DNA from: Nocardioidaceae bacterium
GTDB taxonomy: Bacteria; Actinomycetota; Actinomycetes; Propionibacteriales; Nocardioidaceae
Length of the DNA stretch: 13,214 bases
Direction of reading: 5' to 3'
NCBI GenBank assembly: GCA_013813125.1
Contig: JACCSH010000178.1
Coordinates: forward strand, 1 to 13,214
The notes beneath the pieces are model-generated. The model did no database searches, was not told the origin of the DNA, and was given only the letters and a program-made list of their open reading frames with translations. The position numbers and the translations under genes were made by a program. Positions 8,879-13,214 of the stretch are shown here, piece by piece. Within the stretch, counting starts at the first letter, position 1; each line of letters opens with the position of its first letter.

Positions 8879-9637
8879 CTAGCGATCCACGCACAGGCTG
8901 CAGTCGGCTTGCTCCTGGGCAGCTATCCGGGTACGCGTCGACCGGTCAGCTCCATAGACGAGTACGACGGAGGAGGCCGTCACCAGCGGCGCCACCAGGG
9001 CACTGAACAGCCCGGGGGAACTGGCCGGGTTGGCATTGGTGAGAAGTCGACCACCGGGTCTGAGCCCAGTTCTCTCGGCTCCCAGCAACCCCTCTCGGGT
9101 CAGTTCCGCATGTGTCAGCGCGCCGCCGGCCTGCTGGAGGGCGACATCACCGCTTGCGACGTGGTGGTCGAGCAGCAACATGTCGGGTTGCCCTCCGACC
9201 TCTCTGCCAAAGTCCAGCCAACCCGCTGGTAGCGGCTCGACGAAGGCCCCTCCAAGAGGGCGCAGCGAACAGGCGATGACTGTGCCCGCGGATCGGTTGC
9301 CGGCCGTCTCGAGCGCTGTCGGGCCGACCACGCAGACGTCAGCTGGGCAGGCGGACTCTGGCATGACCACCTGAAGGCCCGCTGCCCAGGCAGCCACGAC
9401 CGTGACGGTCGACAGCCAGTGGGGAGGCAGCTCGACACGGATGCGCTGTCCCGCCTCTAGTCCGAGGTCGTCGCCCAACAAGTTGGCGACCTTGGCGACC
9501 CAGTTGTCGAACGTCTTGACGCTCAACTCGATCCGCTCGCCTGCACCAAGGTCGTAATACGTGACCAGCGGCCGGCCCGGATCGGCGGCGAGGGCGCTCG
9601 ACAGTGCGCTGATGACGGTGATCGAGACCTCGGACAT
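8879..9637 (-). CDS. TIGR03089-type protein: degenerate N-terminal AMP-ligase-like domain
   Basis: 252 residues from the ATG at 9637. The sequence follows the N-terminal subdomain of adenylate-forming enzymes: a FDNWVAKVANLL helix (43-54), GLEAGQRIRVELPPHWLSTVTVVAAWAAG (the helix and strand that open the ligase fold), then SGDVALQQAGGALTHAEL at 162-179 in the place of the usual P-loop SGTTGxPKGxxxTHxxL. The P-loop threonines, second glycine and lysine are gone, and the protein ends before the later adenylation motifs and the C-terminal domain. This is the architecture of TIGR03089, an actinobacterial family of unknown function. It is not expected to adenylate a substrate. The upstream frame extension to 9817 runs antisense through manC and is rejected. 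It is the first gene of an operon with galE. Confidence 0.78.
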   Translation of the reverse strand: MSEVSITVISALSSALAADPGRPLVTYYDLGAGERIELSVKTFDNWVAKVANLLGDDLGLEAGQRIRVELPPHWLSTVTVVAAWAAGLQVVMPESACPADVCVVGPTALETAGNRSAGTVIACSLRPLGGAFVEPLPAGWLDFGREVGGQPDMLLLDHHVASGDVALQQAGGALTHAELTREGLLGAERTGLRPGGRLLTNANPASSPGLFSALVAPLVTASSVVLVYGADRSTRTRIAAQEQADCSLCVDR

Positions 9638-9709
9638 GGCCTCAGCGTAGGCAGCCCTTCGTGGCATCAGGGTCGACTTCGGGCAGTGGCTGCATGGTTG
9701 GATTGCCGT
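9638..9709. promoter_or_regulatory. divergent promoter region between TIGR03089 gene and manC
   Basis: A 72-nt gap separates two divergent starts. On the minus strand a TAnnnT hexamer TACGCT (9644-9649) ends 6 nt before the ATG at 9637, which fits a leaderless transcript. On the plus strand TTGGAT (9698-9703) ends 6 nt before the GTG at 9710, a weaker -10. Neither gene shows a good ribosome site, which agrees with leaderless starts. Confidence 0.3.
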
Positions 9710-10726
9710 GTGGAGGCGGTCATCGTGGCGGGGGGGCCTGGCACCCGGATGCTGCCTCTGACGACCCACCGCCCCAAACACCTGTTGCCCGTCGGCGGGG
9801 TGCCCTTCGTCGTGCACCAGCTCGCGAAGCTCTCAGCGGCCGGCGTGAAGCGGGTCGTCCTGGCCACGAGCTACTACGCCGACCAGTTCGAGCCTGTGCT
9901 AGGCGACGGCTCGCGATGGCACCTCGAGCTGATCTACGTCAGAGAATCCGAACGGCTTGGCACGGGCGGGGCGATTCGCAACGCTGCTCGGCACCTGACC
10001 TCGGGCGTGACCGACCCGGTTGTGGTCCTCAACGGTGACATCTTGAGTGGTCACAACCTCAGCGACCAGCTGGCCCTCCATCGCGACCGCGAGGCCGACG
10101 TCACCTTGCACCTGGTCGAGGTCGACGACGCCAGACCCTTTGGCTGCGTGCAGACAGACATGAATGCAGCTGTCACCGCGTTCGTGGAGAAATCTCCGGT
10201 ACCGGCCTGCCGACAGGTCAACGCCGGCTGCTACATCTTCGCTCGCGGTGTCATCGAGCAGATGCCCGCTGGTCGGGTGCTGTCCGTGGAACGTGAGACG
10301 TTCCCCTCCCTGATCAGCGAGGGGCGGTGCGTGTCGGGCTACCTGGAGACGGCCTACTGGCGTGATATCGGTACGCCGGTGGCCCTGTGCGCGGCCTCCA
10401 GCGATCTCGTGCTTGGCCGGGTCACGAGCCCCGCCTATGGCTTTGATCCGGCCGGCAAGTGGGTCAGCGACCTCGCCATTGTCGACGAGTCGGCCGTGAT
10501 CAGCGGCGGTAGCACGATCGGTCCTTGTTCGGTGATCGGGGCAGCCGCCAAAGTCGAGGGCAGCGTGGTCGATGAACAGGCCCGACTGGGCGACCGCAGC
10601 GCGGTCATCGACTCGGTGGTGGGAGCCGGCGCCGTAATCGGTCCCGATGTCGTTCTACGAGGCGGTGCAGTGGCTGATCGTCAGGGCGTTTCGTGCCAGA
10701 TATATCCTTCAGGGGAGTCGTCGTAG
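9710..10726 (+). CDS. NDP-sugar pyrophosphorylase, probable mannose-1-phosphate guanylyltransferase
   Basis: Nucleotidyltransferase that makes an activated hexose, most likely GDP-mannose, 338 residues. The signature AGGPGTRMLPLTTHRPKHLLP is spread over 7-27, with H24 where most relatives have proline. LGTGGAIRNA is at 83-92, VVLNGDILSG at 105-114, FVEKSP at 158-163, VNAGCYIF at 170-177 and YWRDIGTP at 216-223. These blocks closely match mycobacterial ManB/Rv3264c. A left-handed beta-helix of hexapeptide repeats follows (about 253-320). The last 15 residues are encoded in the strand opposite the end of the DUF3105 gene and do not look like the tail of relatives, which run about 20 residues longer. 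The GTG at 9710 is chosen over GTG 9686 because the protein then begins MEAVIVAGG as relatives do. UDP-glucose or dTDP-glucose specificity is less likely. Confidence 0.85.
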   Translation: MEAVIVAGGPGTRMLPLTTHRPKHLLPVGGVPFVVHQLAKLSAAGVKRVVLATSYYADQFEPVLGDGSRWHLELIYVRESERLGTGGAIRNAARHLTSGVTDPVVVLNGDILSGHNLSDQLALHRDREADVTLHLVEVDDARPFGCVQTDMNAAVTAFVEKSPVPACRQVNAGCYIFARGVIEQMPAGRVLSVERETFPSLISEGRCVSGYLETAYWRDIGTPVALCAASSDLVLGRVTSPAYGFDPAGKWVSDLAIVDESAVISGGSTIGPCSVIGAAAKVEGSVVDEQARLGDRSAVIDSVVGAGAVIGPDVVLRGGAVADRQGVSCQIYPSGESS

Positions 10727-11451
10727 GGGTACTTCTCGATGAACTCGGCCAGTGCCTCGCCGGAGAAGCTGTCGCAGTACTGGCTCACGCCGAACGACTC
10801 GAAGTCGGACTTGAAGAACTCAGGGTCGTAGACCGGCTGGTGGACTGACCAGTGGGTGAGCGCGATGTGCTTGCCGTCCGGGATCGGAGCTCCGTCCTCG
10901 GAGGTCCAGGGTGCCAGAATCACGCTGTACTGCGGGTCGTCGCCTTCGGCGTCGAGCTTCTCGGCTGTGGCCGTCAAGACGTTCATCTGCTCGTCGTCGG
11001 CGGCGACCATCTCGTCGTACCAGACGATCGTCCAGCCGTGCTCCAGATTGTGGACCAACTGCTCGACTGCAGGGCGGTCGTCGGCATCGTAGAAGTGGAT
11101 GTCTTCGTCAGCCGCGACGCCGAAGTGAGGGCCAGAGGCCGGGGGATTGGTCTCGTAGTCGACAGGACCACTGACGTGATCGCCCTCCCCACTGGCGTCA
11201 TCCTCGACCACGGCGACGCAGGCAGCGGCCTCCGCGGAGGCGCCGAGGTCGTCGAGGTTCTGCTTGACCAGCGCCTCCTTTTCCTGGTTGTTCGTATAGA
11301 GCGTGTAGCCGGCCAGCCCCACAATGACCAGTGCGACGACCACACACACCGCAACGACAGTCAGGGTTCGACGTCGCTCGGCAGCCTGCGCCTGCCTGCG
11401 CATCTGTTCGACCGTCTCGCGTCGGGCACGGTTGGTGCTGGACTTGCTCAC
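10681..11451 (-). CDS. membrane-anchored DUF3105 family protein
   Basis: 256 residues. A basic, coiled N-terminus (about 8-28) leads into one hydrophobic segment (29-51), with the rest probably outside the membrane. Family blocks are YETNPPASGPHF at 99-110, LVHNLEHGWTIVWY at 132-145 and HIALTHW at 195-201. Histidines H109, H134, H138, H195 and H200 recur at conserved positions and could bind a metal, though the function of DUF3105 is not established. C78 and C226 are the only cysteines in the outer part and could form a disulfide. GTG start at 11451, with a GAAAGG about 11 nt upstream. The 3' end overlaps manC by 46 nt in convergent orientation. Confidence 0.85.
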   Translation of the reverse strand: MSKSSTNRARRETVEQMRRQAQAAERRRTLTVVAVCVVVALVIVGLAGYTLYTNNQEKEALVKQNLDDLGASAEAAACVAVVEDDASGEGDHVSGPVDYETNPPASGPHFGVAADEDIHFYDADDRPAVEQLVHNLEHGWTIVWYDEMVAADDEQMNVLTATAEKLDAEGDDPQYSVILAPWTSEDGAPIPDGKHIALTHWSVHQPVYDPEFFKSDFESFGVSQYCDSFSGEALAEFIEKYPYDDSPEGYIWHETP

Positions 11452-11479
11452 GAAGGATGCGGCCTTTCGACGGGTCGGG

Positions 11480-11518
11480 GTAAGGGCCGAGTCTACGCAA
11501 GGCGCCGATTGCCCTTAC
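11480..11518. promoter_or_regulatory. 8-bp inverted repeat around the -10 of the DUF3105 gene
   Basis: GTAAGGGC at 11480-11487 and GCCCTTAC at 11511-11518 form a perfect 8-bp inverted repeat with a 23-nt spacer. Inside the spacer, on the minus strand, is TAGACT (11490-11495), a good actinomycete -10 for the DUF3105 gene, giving a leader of about 30 nt. The repeat therefore brackets that promoter and lies about 50 nt before the divergent membrane-protein gene. Candidate operator for both. Confidence 0.4.
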
Positions 11519-11569
11519 GTCAGATGTGGCAGGCTAGGAACATTGTCGACACTCACCTGGGGGTAGGGC

Positions 11570-12580
11570 GTGGTCACCGAAGCCACCAAGAAGTTCCGCG
11601 ATATCTTTTCCTATGGGCTGCTCGTTGTCGCCGCTCTCTACCTTCTCAGCGGGCTCTCGCTGCTTTTCAAGAGTGAGGATGAAGTTGGTCCCTTCACTGA
11701 GCGGGCAGCGCTGTTCGGGCATGTCTTCGCCTCCCCGGTGTTGGTGCTGTCTCTGCTCGGTGCGGTGGCCCTCGCGGTCGGCTTCGGCTCGCAGAGCTTG
11801 AACGCCAGGCTGATCGTTACCGCAGCGTTGGCGATCGCCGCGGCGGCGCTGCTCTTCGCTCTGATCAGCTGGTTCAGTGGCTTCGGCGTCGACAGCGGAG
11901 GCTTCGGGCTGGAGGCCTTCGGTGGCGTGCTAGGCGCCGGCAAGATCGTGTCGATCCTGCTGGGCTTGGCTCAGCTGCTGGCGCTGGGGCTCACCGCCTT
12001 CTTTGCGTTCACTACTTTCCAGTCGCTCCCCAAGTCCTCGGCGAAGACGGCTGGCAACCCATGGGGACAAAGCGCCGGCCAACCCGGCCAGGCCTATTTG
12101 TCGGGCCAAGGCTACGAACCCAACTCAGGTTGGCATGGGCAGGGTTACGAGCACGGCGTCGGCCAGCCTGCCCAGGGCCACTGGCAACCCCAGCCTGGGT
12201 ACGGCGACACGCCTCCCGGATATCCCTCCCACGCCCAGTCGTGGGAGCAGAACCCCGGCCAGCCCAGCTACCCGCAACCGGTCCAGCAACAAGGCGTCAG
12301 CCAGCCAGTTCAGTCGACTTGGGGCCAGGGCGGTGAGCCCGGAGGTGGACAGGCGGCCTGGAGCCAGGGGCAGCAGGCTGGTGGGCAGATCTGGGGGCCA
12401 CCTGCGCAGGCGGCGCCAGAACACCGTCCAGAAGACACCACCGAAGCTCCTGCTCCCTATCCCGCCGACGTGCCTCCAACCGGCGCGCCTCCGACTGGGA
12501 CTCACGGGGCAACGGTGGTCGAACGCGGTGAGGGCGATAACCCCCAGGCCAACCCACCACCTGCGCCGCACACCCGCTGA
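11570..12580 (+). CDS. four-helix membrane protein with Gly/Gln/Pro/Tyr-rich tail (DUF5336-like)
   Basis: 336 residues in two parts. The first 150 residues hold four hydrophobic helices (13-33, 48-71, 79-101, 124-148). From about 160 to the end the chain is low-complexity, rich in G, Q, P, Y and W, with imperfect repeats such as GQGYEPN, GQGYEHG, GQPAQGHW and GQPSYPQP, and no cysteine. The layout recalls the mycobacterial 34-kDa antigen (Rv0954, DUF5336 family), but I only see the architecture, not clear residue identity. The GTG start follows GGGGG (11559-11563) by about 6 nt. The tail is expected to be disordered and on the cytoplasmic side if both ends are inside. Function unknown; partner binding or septal localisation are possibilities. 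Confidence 0.75.
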   Translation: MVTEATKKFRDIFSYGLLVVAALYLLSGLSLLFKSEDEVGPFTERAALFGHVFASPVLVLSLLGAVALAVGFGSQSLNARLIVTAALAIAAAALLFALISWFSGFGVDSGGFGLEAFGGVLGAGKIVSILLGLAQLLALGLTAFFAFTTFQSLPKSSAKTAGNPWGQSAGQPGQAYLSGQGYEPNSGWHGQGYEHGVGQPAQGHWQPQPGYGDTPPGYPSHAQSWEQNPGQPSYPQPVQQQGVSQPVQSTWGQGGEPGGGQAAWSQGQQAGGQIWGPPAQAAPEHRPEDTTEAPAPYPADVPPTGAPPTGTHGATVVERGEGDNPQANPPPAPHTR

Positions 12581-12684
12581 TCGGCATAAGGGTAAATCGG
12601 GGTCTTGCGCGTCCCATTAGCACGAGCCGTGGGCCGCTCGGGTAAGAAATCGCGGCGTGTCGCAGAGCAATATCGCCAACTCAC
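12581..12684 (+). other. intergenic segment after the membrane-protein gene
   Basis: No gene is seen here. A small hairpin CGAGC (12623-12627) with GCTCG (12636-12640) could be a weak terminator of the preceding gene; there is no T-run. The stretch is more AT-rich than the neighbouring genes, as expected for a promoter region. Confidence 0.3.
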
Positions 12685-12714
12685 TTGACGGGGCATGACT
12701 TACAGGCATGTAAT
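12685..12714 (+). promoter_or_regulatory. housekeeping-type promoter of the whiB gene
   Basis: TTGACG at 12685-12690 (five of six to TTGACA) and TGTAAT at 12709-12714 (five of six to TATAAT) are separated by 18 nt. Transcription would start near 12721, giving a leader of about 58 nt before the GTG at 12779. A direct repeat GGCATG (12692-12697 and 12705-12710) lies within the spacer. An alternative -10 is TAATTT at 12711-12716 with a 20-nt spacer. Confidence 0.5.
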
Positions 12715-12747
12715 TTCAATATGCCGCGGATTGCGGTTACCGCGAAT
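12705..12747 (+). promoter_or_regulatory. dyads over the whiB -10 and in its leader
   Basis: GGCAT (12705-12709) and ATGCC (12721-12725) flank the -10 as an 11-nt-spaced dyad. Directly downstream, GCGGT-t-ACCGC at 12733-12743 is a palindrome that extends with one offset base to ATT...AAT (12730-12747). Either could be an operator; the second could also fold in the mRNA leader. WhiB-family genes are often self-regulated, but the factor here is not known. Confidence 0.35.
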
Positions 12748-12778
12748 TGCAACGCTGAGGGTCGAGGAGGCGGAACGC

Positions 12779-13033
12779 GTGAGAGAACTCGAAATGCTCG
12801 AGGGCGGCGCTAAGGAGCTCATGTGGCAGGAGTTGGCGCTGTGTGCCCAGACCGACCCCGAGGCGTTCTTTCCGGAGAAAGGCGGCTCCACTCGGGAGGC
12901 CAAACGAGTCTGCCTGTCCTGTGAGGTGAGAGGCGACTGCCTCGAGTACGCGCTGATGAACGACGAGCGGTTCGGCATCTGGGGTGGGCTGTCCGAGCGC
13001 GAACGGCGCAAGCTCAAGAAGCGTGCGGTCTGA
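12779..13033 (+). CDS. whiB2: WhiB-family Fe-S transcriptional regulator (WhiB/WhiB2 type)
   Basis: Small cytoplasmic regulator, 84 residues, which binds a [4Fe-4S] cluster and the principal sigma factor. Cysteines C22, C45, C48 and C54 give the family spacing C-Xn-CxxC-x5-C. QTDPEAFFPEKGGSTREAKRV (24-44 region), CLEYAL (54-59), the turn GIWGG (66-70) and the basic tail RERRKLKKRAV match the WhiB2/WhmD group of actinomycetes, which controls septation and sporulation. The GTG at 12779 is chosen because GAGGAGG (12764-12770) precedes it by 8 nt and the length fits the family; the upstream ATG at 12695 would lie before the predicted transcription start and adds 28 atypical residues. The gene order manC ... 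whiB recalls the mycobacterial Rv3260c-Rv3264c region. Confidence 0.95.
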   Translation: MRELEMLEGGAKELMWQELALCAQTDPEAFFPEKGGSTREAKRVCLSCEVRGDCLEYALMNDERFGIWGGLSERERRKLKKRAV

Positions 13034-13214
13034 ACGGTCGACTACGCCGAGCGTTCCCTGTTGGCGGCGGAGCGTGGCCGCGGGCTTACGCGTCGGTGGT
13101 GCGCAGTATCCGGAGGTGGCCTCGGCGCCCTACCTCAACCGGCTGGTCCGCTGGCCCGCATTGGAGCGGAGGACGAGCCGCCTCGCGAACTGCGTCGGCG
13201 AGGGCGAGCAAGTC
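13034..13214. other. window end: open frames on both strands, no gene identified
   Basis: After the whiB stop all three forward frames and one reverse frame stay open to the edge. The forward frame from GTG 13074 has a base pattern typical of high-GC coding DNA by my hand count (third positions about 87% G or C, second about 55%), but no usable ribosome site. The reverse frame would be the last 42 residues of a gene ending in TAA (13086-13088), reading ...HLRILRTTDA; its third positions are about 74% G or C. I recognise neither product and cannot choose between them. Confidence 0.25.

Noticed and set aside
9638..9817. Longer start for the TIGR03089-type gene
   Set aside because: The extra 60 residues run antisense to manC and do not resemble the family; the ATG at 9637 has a fitting -10.
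12695..12778. ATG start for whiB at 12695
   Set aside because: It would start inside the promoter spacer; GAGGAGG before GTG 12779 and family length decide for the shorter protein.

Overview
The window looks like chromosomal DNA of a high-GC actinomycete (Actinomycetota). Supporting signs are a WhiB-family Fe-S regulator, a TIGR03089-type protein, a DUF3105 protein, frequent GTG starts, stop/start overlaps and TAnnnT -10 hexamers. The mix of a galactofuranose module, manC and whiB resembles cell-envelope loci of actinomycetes. No arabinan or mycolate gene is visible, so a non-mycolate order such as Propionibacteriales or Micrococcales is a reasonable guess, not a demonstration. I found no insertion sequence, phage gene, CRISPR array, tRNA or rRNA.

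Layout. (1) 96-1570, + strand: a two-gene DrrAB-like ABC exporter, possibly preceded by a 15-codon leader ORF. (2) 1639-7815, + strand: an envelope-polysaccharide module. It holds an LCP ligase with a four-helix N-terminus, a GlfT1-like glycosyltransferase, an AmsE-like glycosyltransferase, UDP-galactopyranose mutase (glf), and a Wzm/Wzt polysaccharide ABC exporter. Most junctions overlap or nearly touch. (3) 7871-9637, - strand: galE, preceded in the same operon by a short protein that looks like a catalytically degenerate N-terminal piece of an AMP-ligase. (4) 9710-10726, + strand: a GDP-mannose-type pyrophosphorylase whose 3' end overlaps, head-on, the end of a membrane-anchored DUF3105 gene (10681-11451, - strand). 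(5) 11570-12580, + strand: a four-helix membrane protein with a long Gly/Gln/Pro/Tyr-rich tail. (6) 12779-13033, + strand: a WhiB/WhiB2-type regulator with a good promoter and dyad symmetry in its leader.

How it fits together. GalE would make UDP-galactopyranose and Glf would convert it to UDP-galactofuranose. The two glycosyltransferases would use this or related sugars on a lipid-linked acceptor, Wzm/Wzt would flip the finished glycan, and the LCP protein would attach it to peptidoglycan. This parallels mycobacterial galactan assembly (Rv3781-Rv3783 with glf) and the Klebsiella D-galactan I operon (wzm-wzt-glf plus glycosyltransferases). No large GlfT2-like polymerase and no lipid-primer phosphosugar transferase is present here, so either they lie elsewhere or the second glycosyltransferase has taken over part of the job.
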